64,000 bases of DNA from Ignavibacteria bacterium (GTDB taxonomy: Bacteria; Bacteroidota; Ignavibacteria; Tepidaquicellales; Tepidaquicellaceae), in the NCBI GenBank assembly GCA_016716125.1, contig JADJWZ010000036.1, positions 1-64,000 of the forward strand. Reading direction: 5' to 3'. Each line of letters starts with the position of its first letter. The stretch's first letter is position 1. Under the pieces are notes generated by a model. That model saw only the letters and a program-made list of their open reading frames with translations. It did no database searches and was not told the DNA's origin. The position numbers and the translations under genes are program-made. This document shows positions 26,164-35,859 of the stretch, piece by piece.

Positions 26164-26813
26164 TCAACTTACGAGGGGTTTTTCTCAACTGCCGCGAAGT
26201 TCCGCTCAACTGACGCGAACTTTCGCTTAACTGCCGCGAAGTTTCGCTCAACTGACGCGAAGTTTTCTCAACTGACGCGAACTTTCGCTCAACAGACGCG
26301 AAACTATTCTCAACTGATGCGAAGTTTTTCTCAACTGACGCGAACTTTCGCTCAACAGACGCAAAACTATTCTCAACTGATGAGGACTTTTTCTCAACTG
26401 TCACAGACTTCGTCTCAACTTACGCGGACTTTTTCTCAACTGTATTTATTTTCCGCGCAACTTCCGAAATTCTTCGCAAGGCTGCATCGTGTCTCCGCAC
26501 GGATGTCAAATGTCTCCGCACGGGTGTCAAATGTCTATGCACGAGAGTCAAGTGTCTTAGTTCGAGAGTGAAATGTCTCCGCTCGGATATCACAAGTCTC
26601 CGTTCAAAAGTCGAATATCTCCGCCCTAAAGTTGAGTGGCTTCGCTCAAAAGTTTTGTTGCTCTGCTTAAAAGTTTTGTGTCTTTGCTCAAAAGTTTAGT
26701 TCCTTCTCACGAAAGTTAAGTGACTTAGTTTTTAAGAGAAAAGTCCTTTCAGTAAAGTTAATAGTCTTCATTTTAATATAAATAGTCTTCGCAATGCTGC
26801 AGCTTTGGACTTT
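26164..26813. repeat. 650-bp array of thirty-one 21-bp degenerate repeats
   Basis: Counting from 26164 the sequence divides into 31 consecutive units, all 21 bp except one of 20 bp. The left units read like TCAACTGACGCGAACTTTCGC. From about unit 16 the consensus drifts to forms like ACGGGTGTCAAATGTCTCCGC, then to TCAAAAGTTTTGTTGCTCTGC, while the 21-bp phase is kept. Because 21 is a multiple of 3, open frames of seven-residue repeats exist on both strands (SQLTRTF on plus 26317-26571, SVERKFA/QLSETSR on minus 26159-26404). Neither has a convincing start or ribosome site. I see it as non-coding tandem DNA with a two-helix-turn period. A TATATTTG promoter-like word lies upstream at 26097-26104. 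Confidence 0.85.
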
Positions 26814-26961
26814 AAGAAAGCTCCGTTGCTTTTAAAGGTTGCGGCGTGGCTTATTGAAAGATGTGTTGTTAATATAGAACAGATACCTCTTTAAGATTGA
26901 AAAAGAATTTAAAAAAATTTAATTTATCAGCGTTAATAAATTTAAATCAGCATAACGGAAA

Positions 26962-27411
26962 ATGAATATCACTTTAAGAATGATCAACGAAGATAACTGG
27001 CGCGAATGTATTGCGCTGAAGGTCAGAGATGATCAGGAAAAATTCGTCGCTACAAATATTAACGGTCTTGCGCTTGCATATGCGCATAAGGAAATGGAGC
27101 CGAGAGGTATTTATGCAGATGAAGAACTGGTCGGGTTTTTAATGTATGCAAGGGATCCCGATGACGGCGTGCTTTATGTAAACAGACTGATGATTGATGA
27201 AAAATTTCAGAATAACGGTTACGGTGAAAAAGCGATGAACATTCTTTTATCTGAACTGGACAACGGGGAAAATGAATTCATAGATATTCTTCATAAGCCT
27301 GATAACTTCTCAGCAATTAAAATGTACAGACGACTGGGATTTGAGGAGACGGATATGAAAGAAGGTGATGAAGATGTATCAAGACATTTCTTTAATAACT
27401 ATAAAAAGTAA
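26962..27411 (+). CDS. GNAT acetyltransferase, diamine-acetyltransferase-like
   Basis: A 149-aa GNAT protein. The opening ITLRMINEDNWRECIALKV with FVATN resembles spermine/spermidine acetyltransferases of the BltD/PaiA group. The acetyl-CoA loop appears as FQNNGYGEKAM, and the end KPDNFSAIKMYRRLGFEET is typical. A polyamine substrate is plausible from similarity but not shown. It stands alone beyond the 21-bp array. Confidence 0.8.
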   Translation: MNITLRMINEDNWRECIALKVRDDQEKFVATNINGLALAYAHKEMEPRGIYADEELVGFLMYARDPDDGVLYVNRLMIDEKFQNNGYGEKAMNILLSELDNGENEFIDILHKPDNFSAIKMYRRLGFEETDMKEGDEDVSRHFFNNYKK

Positions 27412-27504
27412 TTTCACAGTTATGACCGGTGAAGTTTAGCTTTTAAAAAACTTTAACCTAACTATACCACGCCGGACAATTATCTTTGAAGCAAATTTTC
27501 AGTT

Positions 27505-28041
27505 CTAAGCTTTTATCCTTTTCCTTATCCAGCTGATCTGCCCCCTGTGATTTATTTCATCCTCAAAGACATGGAACCATAAGTGATAATTGTTTGATAC
27601 GAACTTACCGTAAGGAAATTTCTTTTCAAGCCATTCATCATCCTTTTCTCTGAACATTTCAAAAGTCTCACTCCTGATCTCATTAAGTTTATTCAGATAA
27701 TAATTCAGATCATTATCTTTTATTTCCTCCCTTCCTGTCTTACCAAGTTCAAGAGCTGCTTCCCATTCTTTATTCTCTTCTCCGGTAAGCTCTCTTTCTT
27801 CAAAAGACATTTTCTGATAAAAGAACTCCGTAGAGGCGATGTGAAGTAAAAGCGCTCCGATAGAATTGCTTTCCTGATCTATTTGAAAATCCAGCTCATT
27901 TACAGAAAGATCTTTTACGTGATGCAGCGTTACAATCCGCGTATAATTCATCATACATATAAGCCGGCTGATGTTAGAAGTATAACCTGGTATGTCTGTT
28001 ACAAGATAAATATTATCCGGCGGGATGATCGGGTTGGTCAT
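27505..28041 (-). CDS. DinB/DUF664-like protein
   Basis: A 178-aa helical-bundle protein. The metal-ligand pattern of the DinB superfamily is visible: GALLLHIASTEFFYQ near residue 65 and HVFEDEINHRGQISWIRK near the C-terminus. Two further His (TLHHVKDLS) are near the N-terminus. Function in the family ranges from thiol transferases to unknown. It differs from the DinB-fold protein at 10327 in length of loops and sequence. Single gene. Confidence 0.8.
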   Translation of the reverse strand: MTNPIIPPDNIYLVTDIPGYTSNISRLICMMNYTRIVTLHHVKDLSVNELDFQIDQESNSIGALLLHIASTEFFYQKMSFEERELTGEENKEWEAALELGKTGREEIKDNDLNYYLNKLNEIRSETFEMFREKDDEWLEKKFPYGKFVSNNYHLWFHVFEDEINHRGQISWIRKRIKA

Positions 28042-28209
28042 ATTTGTAATTTAAAATAATTGAAATTAAATAAATTGAGATTTTGCATCCGCATCACTGC
28101 GTAAACCCGGCAGAAAAAATATTCCGAATGATATATTCATCCGGCAATAAAATAAGCTAAAGACCAATTTTTATTGCTGTGTAAATTTTCTTTAGTGCGA
28201 ACCTTAAAT

Positions 28210-28674
28210 TCATATATTAACTAAAAATTTTTTCTTCGGATCAACTTCCGGAATTATTCCTGGATTATCTTCATCATCATCAAAATTAATGTATTTTAAT
28301 TCGAATTCATTATCAGAAAAATATTGTCTGAAATTAAAAACAGAGGTTCATCTTCATTAATATTCTGATTAATTGCATAAACAGTATGGTTCTTACTGTA
28401 TTCATCAATATTTAAATTCATGTCAATATCTATTTTACCGTCATTTAATTCCATTCCCCAAATTTCATTTTCATCTGAAGTGAAACAGGATTTTAAAAGC
28501 ATTAATGTTCTTGAATTAGCTGAAAAGATATTTGCAAAAAAAGGTTTATATTTTTCATGGAAATTTTTTTTCACACTCTTTTATAAATTCCGAGAATAAC
28601 ATAGAATTAATCCTGCTGAATCCGTTACTGTCAAATTCTGATGATTTGAATAAATATATTTCCTGGATATTCAT
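28210..28674 (-). pseudogene. Hypothetical protein broken by two single-base frameshifts
   Basis: Three frame pieces join into one 154-aa protein: MNIQEIYLFKSSEFDSNGFS from ATG 28674, then NFHEKYKPFFANIF onward, then NFRQYFSDNEFELKYINF to a TGA at 28210. The first shift is in the run of eight A on the coding strand near 28570 (one too many). The second is in a run of T near 28340 (one too few). Joined, the protein is acidic with a C-terminal VDPKKKF. I recognise no family. Both shifts are in homopolymers, so the gene may be intact in the cell. Confidence 0.6.
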
Positions 28675-28979
28675 TTAAAGAATTTTTTTAAATATTAATC
28701 ATAAAACCTTATGAGGAAATTACAGCTGCTTATATAATAGTTTCTTCATAAAATAATCAAATGTTCACTAAAATAATATGACCGTGAACAGGACGGAATT
28801 CCAGACGCCGCAATTAAATATGTATACAGGAAAATATTTCTCCTGTAACTTATTTAACAATATTTATCTTTTTAAGAATGTAAAAGAATTATATTTTAAG
28901 CAATTGATGAATGATATATATCCTTTGACTATATTTTTCATATCATCATTTTTTATTAACTCATAAATATTTTTCAGCT
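28675..28979. other. AT-rich intergenic region
   Basis: About 300 bp between two divergent genes. It holds only a 62-codon frame at 28778-28966 with no ribosome site and no family resemblance, which I do not accept as a gene. Promoters for both flanking genes must lie here, but I could not pick a convincing one. Confidence 0.5.
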
Positions 28980-29516
28980 ATGAAATTATTTTCGTCTGCA
29001 TTATTAGTATCTGCAATGATTCTAAGTTTATTTATTTCCGGCTGCGGGAAAGATGAATCAGATACAAATACTGCTCAGAAAGAATCCGGAAGCAATACCG
29101 AATCTCAGCAAAAAACTACAACACAAACTCAGGGTAATACAGACAATACCGGTAATACAGACAAAACAGGCAGTACCGGGAATTCCGGTAATACAGAAGC
29201 CGGAAAGATCTGGAGCTCGGTAGAGAACATTAATATTTCTATGGGACAGGGTATAAGCTCCGGTAATGCAGGACATCTCAAAGAGCCGGTTACAGAGATC
29301 ATTAATCTTCTGAATACAATTCAAAAGAATCCGACCGGTATTGATCCTGCCGATCTCGAAAAAATAAATGCTAAAGTGGAGGAGCTTGGTAAGTCCGGAA
29401 TGTTGATGGATAAATATCAGCATGCGGGTAATTCTTCGGAATTAATTATGGAGTATGGAAAATTCTCTCAGACACTTAATGAAATTAAAAGTCTTCTTCC
29501 GCCGGGAAGTTATTAA
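28980..29516 (+). CDS. Lipoprotein of unknown function
   Basis: A 178-aa protein with a lipoprotein signal peptide: a hydrophobic stretch then LFISGCGKDES, with Cys22 as lipidation site. A low-complexity linker of Gly/Asn/Thr repeats (residues about 30-74, TGNTDKTGSTGNSGN) follows. The C-terminal domain of about 100 residues (IWSSVENINISMGQGISSG to LPPGSY) is probably helical and unrecognised. The linker resembles spacers that hold a domain away from the membrane. Confidence 0.75.
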   Translation: MKLFSSALLVSAMILSLFISGCGKDESDTNTAQKESGSNTESQQKTTTQTQGNTDNTGNTDKTGSTGNSGNTEAGKIWSSVENINISMGQGISSGNAGHLKEPVTEIINLLNTIQKNPTGIDPADLEKINAKVEELGKSGMLMDKYQHAGNSSELIMEYGKFSQTLNEIKSLLPPGSY

Positions 29517-29588
29517 ACTTTATTAATCGTGTCGTAACTATTTAACACTAAGTCACGAAGGCACTAAGGAAAATGTTTTTAAACCTCG

Positions 29589-29673
29589 TACCCAATCTCC
29601 TGATTGGGTGCGCCAACCTGACGATTCAGAAGATTCGAAAGGAAAAAAAATTAAACCTCGAACCCAATCTCCT
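29589..29673. repeat. Hairpin repeat pair (ACCCAATC-TCCT-GATTGGGT)
   Basis: Positions 29589-29608 form a perfect 8-bp stem with a TCCT loop. The word AACCTCGTACCCAATCTCCT at 29581 recurs with one change at 29654 (AACCTCGAACCCAATCTCCT), where the second arm is degraded. It lies between a lipoprotein gene and the convergent end of the cyclase gene, so it could act as a bidirectional terminator or be a REP-like element. There is no T-run directly after the stem. Confidence 0.55.
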
Positions 29674-29688
29674 ATTTGGTTTTGCTAA

Positions 29689-32547
29689 TTACTCATTCTT
29701 CAGACACAGATCTAACGCCTCTTCCAGATTCATTTCCATTCCTTCATTTCTGCATTTATTGAATTCTTCCTCACCGATCTTTTCCTTAATTATATTCTTT
29801 TCCTCATCTTTCAGAATAAGCGCTTTATTGATGGCTTTATACTTTGTGTCTTTGGAAAGCATTTCAATGAATCCGAATATTTTAATTGCGTTTCCGAATT
29901 CATTCTTTTTGAAATAAAGTCTTCCGAAACCTGCAAGCAGGTCGATCAGAAAAAACTCTCCGCCCGGTTTTTCTATTTCGTTAATGTATTCCCTGTATAT
30001 TTCAATTGCCTCTTCAAATCTTTCAGTTTCAGTATATAATACTCCGAGATGAATCCTGATAGGGAAAAGATTCATATTATATCCCCAGTCTTTTGACATC
30101 TTATGCGCTTCGAGTAAAAGATATTCAGCTTCTTCAAAATTCTTGTTTTCATAATACAGTTTAAGCGCCGCAAGGTGTACCAGATTAACTGAGATCAGAT
30201 ACCGGTCATCGATCTTTCGTGATGTAAGAAGACTTTCTTCAGAATAAACAGCTGCTTTCTTAATATCTCCCGTTCTTCTGGAATGTGTAACACTCAGACT
30301 TAAAAGCGCCTGAGCTTTGAGACGTTCGTTATTTAATTCGCGCGCGATCTCAAGCGCTTCTTCCTTCAGCCGGATCGATCTTTCGAAATCCCCGAGATTA
30401 CCGACAGGGAAGGATAAATTATATAATGAGTCTGCTTTATTTTCTTTTGAATTGATTTCATCGCTTAAAGCCAGCGCTTCTTCATTATATTTGACAGCGC
30501 TTGTATTGTCAAGCTCCGTATAAAATTTCAGCGCAAGATTGTTGAGAGATTTTAATATTCCTTCCTTATCATTAATCTCACGGTACAGTTCCAGCGCTTC
30601 GTTTGAAAATTTCTGAAGCTCTTCAAATTTTCCAAGCTCATAACATAATCTGGAAATTCTGATCAACAGATCTGCATGCAGTTTCTTATCACTTACAGGA
30701 ACAGTACTATTAATTTTAAACATTGACTCAAATCCTTCCTGCAGATAACCTTTACTCAGCCAGAAGTCATAAACATTTATTACCATCCTTACTGCATCCT
30801 CCGGAACATTTTCCGTCGCCCAGTGAATATTACTTCTCAGATTATCTATTTCTGTCTCCATTGTATTAAGCCATTCTAGACGACCGGTTTCCTTATGCTT
30901 TTTAAAAGAGGACAGGTCAAGATAGTAACTGAGGTGTCTTTTAAAATCTTCCGTCCTTCCCGCTAATTTTTCAAGAGCATAGTATTTAATGGATTCAAGA
31001 ATATCGTATCTGCCAATATCGTTTACTACTTTAAAAGTGATAAGGGATTTATCGTAAAGACTTGTCATCAGATCCAGCACTTCATACAGATCGATCAGTT
31101 CATCACTGCAAATCTCTTCCGCAGCTTCGAGACTCCACCCGCCCATAAATATTGCAAGTCTCTGAAGAAGGATCTGTTCGTTTTCGTTCAGAAGATCATA
31201 ACTCCAGTCTATCATTGCTTTTAAAGTCTTTTGCCTTGGAATTGCAGTCGAGCTGCCGCCCGTCAGTAATCTGAATCTGTCATCTAGACGATTAAGAATT
31301 TTATCAACGGATAATACATTTATTCTTTTAGCTGCCAGCTCAATTGCAAGCGGAATTCCGTCTAGCTTTTTACAAAGTTCTGCAACATCATAAATATTTT
31401 CTTTTGTCAGACTGAAATTTGAATTTATGGATTTTGCAATTTCATGAAAAAACTTTACTGATTCATATTCCGCAAGTGATTCATAGGTTTCCTTTTTAAT
31501 ATTTGCAGGCATTGACAGCGGCGGTATTCTGTAAATTGATTCCCCGGGTATATTAAATGAAATTCTGCTTGTAGAAATAATTTTAAGCTTTGGACATGTA
31601 GACAAAAGCTCGCTTGATATCATGCTGCATTTTTCTAAAAGGTGTTCACAGTTGTCAAAGAGCAGAAGTATAGTTTTTTCTTTTAAAAATTCCTTTACAG
31701 TTTCGAATAAGTCTTTCCCGGGATCTTCTTTGATATTAAGTACAGTGGAAATTTCTCTTAAAATTAATTCAGGATCAGTAACAGGCGAGAGCTCAAGCAG
31801 CCAGACACCGTTTTCAAACTCGTCTAATATTTCTGAGACAAGCTGAATAGCCAGCCGTGTTTTCCCTGTCCCGCCCGCGCCTGTAAGCGAGAGCATTCTG
31901 ATTTTTGAAAAAAGTTCTTTGATCTCCTTAATCTCATTTCTTCTGCCGATAAATTTTGAAACTGAAGACGGAAGGTTATTCTGCCTTGCTTCCACAGTCT
32001 GAAGCGGAGGAAAATCCTCTGTCAGACCTTCTGAAACGATCTGATAAATATGCTCCGGTACAATTATGTCCTTAAGTTTCCGTATTCCGAAATCCTTAAA
32101 TGAAACATTTCTGACATTGAGTTCCTGCAGCGCATCATGAACTATCTGAGAAACTATTATCTGTCCGCCCTGAGCAATTGACATTATCCTCTGCGATCTG
32201 CTGAGAGTTACATAACCCGCATAGTCATTTTTTATAAACTCAGCGTCTCCGGAATGTAAACCCATCCTGACTTTTATTTCCGGTCCGGTCCATTCATTGG
32301 TTTTAAGTCTGATCTGAGATTGTATGGCTGCCTGAACGGCGTCCTTAGGATTTTCAAAAGCGCAGCAGAATGAGTCACCTATGATTTTAAATACAAATCC
32401 GTTATTCGAGTCGATTACATCGTATAAAATCTCATGATGTTTTTCAAGAGATATCATGTATCCATCATGATCCTCCTGAGCAAGTCTTGTACTGCCCTGG
32501 ATATCAGTGAAAAGGAAGGTTACCTTACCTGAAGGTATATTGTCCAT
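29689..32547 (-). CDS. Cyclase + NB-ARC-type ATPase + TPR signalling protein
   Basis: A 952-aa soluble protein. Residues 5-170 are a class III cyclase domain with Asp15 (LFTDIQGST), Lys54 and Asp58 (FKIIGDS). The usual NRAAR motif reads LSRSQR, so the catalytic Asn is replaced by Ser. Residues about 195-500 are an NB-ARC/AAA-type ATPase (KFIGRRNEIKEI, Walker A GAGGTGKTR, ILLLFDNCEHLL, GIPLAIELAA). The rest is TPR repeats (residues 600-930). This architecture is widespread in bacteria as a putative multidomain regulator of unknown input. No DNA-binding domain is seen. Confidence 0.85.
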   Translation of the reverse strand: MDNIPSGKVTFLFTDIQGSTRLAQEDHDGYMISLEKHHEILYDVIDSNNGFVFKIIGDSFCCAFENPKDAVQAAIQSQIRLKTNEWTGPEIKVRMGLHSGDAEFIKNDYAGYVTLSRSQRIMSIAQGGQIIVSQIVHDALQELNVRNVSFKDFGIRKLKDIIVPEHIYQIVSEGLTEDFPPLQTVEARQNNLPSSVSKFIGRRNEIKEIKELFSKIRMLSLTGAGGTGKTRLAIQLVSEILDEFENGVWLLELSPVTDPELILREISTVLNIKEDPGKDLFETVKEFLKEKTILLLFDNCEHLLEKCSMISSELLSTCPKLKIISTSRISFNIPGESIYRIPPLSMPANIKKETYESLAEYESVKFFHEIAKSINSNFSLTKENIYDVAELCKKLDGIPLAIELAAKRINVLSVDKILNRLDDRFRLLTGGSSTAIPRQKTLKAMIDWSYDLLNENEQILLQRLAIFMGGWSLEAAEEICSDELIDLYEVLDLMTSLYDKSLITFKVVNDIGRYDILESIKYYALEKLAGRTEDFKRHLSYYLDLSSFKKHKETGRLEWLNTMETEIDNLRSNIHWATENVPEDAVRMVINVYDFWLSKGYLQEGFESMFKINSTVPVSDKKLHADLLIRISRLCYELGKFEELQKFSNEALELYREINDKEGILKSLNNLALKFYTELDNTSAVKYNEEALALSDEINSKENKADSLYNLSFPVGNLGDFERSIRLKEEALEIARELNNERLKAQALLSLSVTHSRRTGDIKKAAVYSEESLLTSRKIDDRYLISVNLVHLAALKLYYENKNFEEAEYLLLEAHKMSKDWGYNMNLFPIRIHLGVLYTETERFEEAIEIYREYINEIEKPGGEFFLIDLLAGFGRLYFKKNEFGNAIKIFGFIEMLSKDTKYKAINKALILKDEEKNIIKEKIGEEEFNKCRNEGMEMNLEEALDLCLKNE

Positions 32548-32816
32548 TTGTTAAAAAAGATACTGCAATTTAAAAATTTAAACTATGAAATACGATTTAT
32601 TAAATTTGGTCAGGTCACAGCTTTTGTAAAGTAAACTTTCCTGAATATTAATTTTGGGGATTAATTAAAATAAAGTTTACAATAATTTAATTGCAAATTG
32701 AATTTAATAAACATATTTTTATGATAATTTATACGAAAAATTGTATTACATTTCTTTCCAAATATATTCACAGATTCTTACACCCCATTTTTTTTAAATC
32801 TTTTTAAAAAATAATT

Positions 32817-34001
32817 ATGAAATTCATTGTTAATTTTATTCTGTTTGTAACTCTTTTTTTAAGTTTTAATTCTCTTTCATTCTCAAAGAGCGGTTCAGGA
32901 AAAAGTAATATAAATGAAGTTCAGCAGGATTCACGGCTTGTGAATCCCCTGTATGAGCTTCGCGCCGGAAATTTAGTTATAAGTAACGTTCAATTGTATG
33001 AGACTAATATTTATTATTTCGATATCATGATAAATCATACAAATCTTCCGGAGTCCGGACCATTTGAATATGCCGCAGGTCAGTATATTCTTTCTTACAA
33101 CTGGCTTGTAAGATTATTCGGACCGCTTACTTATGAGATCGTTCCCAATTCATCAGATTTTACAAACCCGGATGCAATTCCCGTAAATCCGCATGTAACC
33201 GGTAATAAACTGATACTGGATAAGAATCCGGATCTGATAGCGGGACAAGGTCCGATCATTGCAACTGACGGAACCGGTACAAGAGTTGTCCGAATGAAAA
33301 TTACTACCGGAGTTCCTGCGTTTTTTACTATTCCATTAAACCTCCAATGGATTACTAATCCGACAGATACAACTACTACTGAAGTATTTGCATTCATAGA
33401 AGATACTGTTGCGAATATTTCATCGGGAGGAACTTATTTTATAGAAGAGAATGATGTAGCAGCGCTGTATCTCAAAGCTGCAATGAGCGGATTATACGAT
33501 GTTCAGATGAATACACTGAGAGCAAGAGATACTCTCAGCGTTTATCAGCATTCGGTAACACCGCCTTACAATGTTCTTGATTCCGCCAAGTCCTTGGTTG
33601 ATACAGTTTCTTTCAGGGGAATTTTTAATTTTCCGGATATCCATACTGGAATTTATTATACTGTAGTAAAATATAAAAACGGACTTGAGACCTGGAGCAG
33701 AAACGGGGGTGATTCTTTAATTCGCGGCGATCAGGTTAGTTATGATTTTACTGATGACAGTACAAAAGCTTACGGAAATAATCTCGAAAGAAAAGGTAAC
33801 ATCTACTGTATATACAGCGGGGATGTGAACCAAAACGGGATTATAGATTTACAGGATCTGGTTCTTATTGAAAATGCAATTGCAAATTTTTCGTTTGGTT
33901 ACTCAGCGAATGATATTAACGGTGATAACTTTGTAGATCTTACCGATGCTCAGATCACCGATAATTATGTGAATGAATTTATTACAGTTATAAAACCATG
34001 A
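32817..34001 (+). CDS. Secreted protein with C-terminal dockerin-like module
   Basis: A 394-aa protein with signal peptide (residues 1-23). Residues about 45-200 form a beta-rich domain resembling the passenger of the T9SS protein at 6335 (ISNVQLYETNIYYFDIMINH; FEYAAGQYILSYN). Residues 215-310 are a carboxypeptidase-like beta-sandwich (GIYYTVVKYKNGLETWSRNG). Residues 325-394 are a dockerin type I-like pair of EF-hand loops (SGDVNQNGIIDLQDLVLIE and ANDINGDNFVDLTDAQ). It has no T9SS sorting motif. The last two modules are shared with the large proteins at 52229 and 60364. A Ca2+-dependent anchoring or binding role is inferred from the family. Confidence 0.8.
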   Translation: MKFIVNFILFVTLFLSFNSLSFSKSGSGKSNINEVQQDSRLVNPLYELRAGNLVISNVQLYETNIYYFDIMINHTNLPESGPFEYAAGQYILSYNWLVRLFGPLTYEIVPNSSDFTNPDAIPVNPHVTGNKLILDKNPDLIAGQGPIIATDGTGTRVVRMKITTGVPAFFTIPLNLQWITNPTDTTTTEVFAFIEDTVANISSGGTYFIEENDVAALYLKAAMSGLYDVQMNTLRARDTLSVYQHSVTPPYNVLDSAKSLVDTVSFRGIFNFPDIHTGIYYTVVKYKNGLETWSRNGGDSLIRGDQVSYDFTDDSTKAYGNNLERKGNIYCIYSGDVNQNGIIDLQDLVLIENAIANFSFGYSANDINGDNFVDLTDAQITDNYVNEFITVIKP

Positions 34002-34035
34002 TGAGTTAATTCAGAAATTTTTCTATAAAAAAATT

Positions 34036-34068
34036 AAAGCCGGAAATTAAAATCTCCGGCTTTTTTTT
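34036..34068 (+). terminator. Rho-independent terminator
   Basis: AAAGCCGGA and TCCGGCTTT pair in a 9-bp stem around a ten-base loop, followed by eight T. It lies 35 bp after the stop codon of the dockerin-ended gene. The A-run on the left arm would let it also serve the convergent gene at 34123. Confidence 0.85.
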
Positions 34069-34122
34069 ATTTAAATTTTAATTAAGTCTTAAAAGAAATT
34101 CTTACACTAACCGGAGTTTAAC

Positions 34123-35691
34123 TCAATCCTCACATTCAAAATCAAGAACCCTTAATGTGTTATCGTAAAACTCTTTAGCTCTTTCAGGCGTGCTGCCGAT
34201 ACAGACTACTCCGAGTTTTCCGAATTCAGATAATGCGCCTATTAAATGAAATACAACTCCCTCCTGAGAAGCTCCGTCATACATTAATCCGTGATACATT
34301 GCTATATCTAAAAGATCATTTGGGATAATGCCGATGTACTTATCACTCTGCACATTATCAGAGGCAAAATAATATCTCGGATTTCCGCTGGCTGTGATGT
34401 AAACTCCTTCTTCCGCGTTGTATTTTCCATATGTAAGAAATTCGATCATCATAAACGGATGAGTCGTGCCGCCTTTGCGGAGATTGATCTCAATTGCAAA
34501 ATGCTTCCAGCTGCCGTCATCCTGCCTTACTGAAATAAAATCAATTGCAAATCTGCCGAGCACACCTTTCTTCGAAAGCATACCTGCTACATTATTTCCG
34601 ATCTCACCAAGATCAGCCGCATACTCTTTGTCGGCGGGAAAGATCGCTCCGAGAAAGATCTGTCCGTCATCACCTCCGAGCAGCTGATCGTGAGTACTGT
34701 CAATTCTGACATTTTCCGAAGATCCTATCACACACTGAACAGAAGGAGACATTTTTATTTCACCTTCAAGGAACTCTTCCACTATCCCTTCCATCTCAGT
34801 AAATTTTTCAAAGAAAAGCTCCTGGCTTACATCATGAGAAACCGGTCTTATATTTTCATTTAATGAATCAAGAATTTTTGTTTCAAGATTTTCATTTATC
34901 TCAAGTTCAGGATATTTGTAAATAGCATTTCCGTCTCCGCTAAAACCGTCATTCATTTTTACAACAGCTTTTCTCAGACCGGGATTTTTTCTTTTAAGCC
35001 GGGCGAGAGATTTTACTATATCTTCCTTTGATTTCAGATCTTCATCTCCGTCAGGCATATCTATGCCGCATATCCTGAAAGTTTTACGAGCGCCGGATTT
35101 CGATCCTTCATAAAACATAGATGGATCAGTTCCGAACAATGGTATTTCAAGTTTTACAGCAAGAGATTTCTCAAGCGGCGTTATGTTATAACATGTCAGA
35201 TGCGTTGATGATCTGTCCGTTATAAGATTTTTTATCCTTTCAATAAGCCGTGGACGGTCGAGTATCTTCTGAGTTAATGGTTTGCGGGAAAGATCATAAC
35301 AGCTAAGCATTGACATCCGCTGACGCGCATGATTTCCCGTGATCCCCTGAAGCAGATGAAGGTAATAATCAATAATAACATCCGACAGCGGCATACTGGA
35401 TATGTAAATTATTCTTGTCATAGGCATACGCAGAAGCATAAGAAGACAAAGCAGTCTCTCTTCATAATGTATCGAACCTTTGATCTTGGAAAGTATTTCC
35501 ATATCAAGCGTAAGTGACGGAACTATTACAACCGTTCTCGGCGCGGACTTATCCGGAAAGATATGTTCATACTGATAGGCTAAAGTTTCCTGTATCTTTT
35601 CAAAAAGTTTATGTTCTTCCGGTGATCCGATCTCAGGACCGGCATCCGGAGTTTTAAAAATTTTCCGCATTTGATTTTTATCAGTATTCAT
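34123..35691 (-). CDS. ATP-grasp protein, peptide ligase PGM1-related
   Basis: A 522-aa protein. The N-terminal half has a pre-ATP-grasp region with YEERLLCLLMLLRMPMTRII, typical of proteins annotated as PGM1-related ligases. The second half is the ATP-grasp fold: KAVVKMNDGFSGDGNAIY (nucleotide-binding loop), VEEFLEGEIKMSPSVQ and AIEINLRKGGTTHPF with the metal-binding E-I-N. PGM1 of pheganomycin synthesis joins an amino acid to a peptide, so an ATP-dependent carboxylate-amine ligation is expected. No precursor peptide or other biosynthetic gene is seen next to it; its partner substrate is unknown. Confidence 0.7.
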   Translation of the reverse strand: MNTDKNQMRKIFKTPDAGPEIGSPEEHKLFEKIQETLAYQYEHIFPDKSAPRTVVIVPSLTLDMEILSKIKGSIHYEERLLCLLMLLRMPMTRIIYISSMPLSDVIIDYYLHLLQGITGNHARQRMSMLSCYDLSRKPLTQKILDRPRLIERIKNLITDRSSTHLTCYNITPLEKSLAVKLEIPLFGTDPSMFYEGSKSGARKTFRICGIDMPDGDEDLKSKEDIVKSLARLKRKNPGLRKAVVKMNDGFSGDGNAIYKYPELEINENLETKILDSLNENIRPVSHDVSQELFFEKFTEMEGIVEEFLEGEIKMSPSVQCVIGSSENVRIDSTHDQLLGGDDGQIFLGAIFPADKEYAADLGEIGNNVAGMLSKKGVLGRFAIDFISVRQDDGSWKHFAIEINLRKGGTTHPFMMIEFLTYGKYNAEEGVYITASGNPRYYFASDNVQSDKYIGIIPNDLLDIAMYHGLMYDGASQEGVVFHLIGALSEFGKLGVVCIGSTPERAKEFYDNTLRVLDFECED

Positions 35692-35859
35692 TTATATAAT
35701 AAAATTAATAGCTATAGATGGGTAGGATTTTCCTGTGAAAATTTTCATGTAAGATAACAAAGTTATTGCTAAGTTTGAAAACAAATCTTTAGTATATAAT
35801 GACGGGCGTGTAATATATTACTGATATTGGATATTGAAAAGCCTTCAAAATGAATTTGA

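Noticed and set aside
26159..26571. Overlapping open frames of heptapeptide repeats on both strands (81 and 84 codons) as genes
   Set aside because: They follow automatically from a 21-bp tandem repeat without stops; no ribosome site, no conserved start and no non-repeat part is present.
28778..28966. 62-codon plus-strand frame
   Set aside because: AT-rich, no ribosome site, no family features, in a gap between divergent genes.
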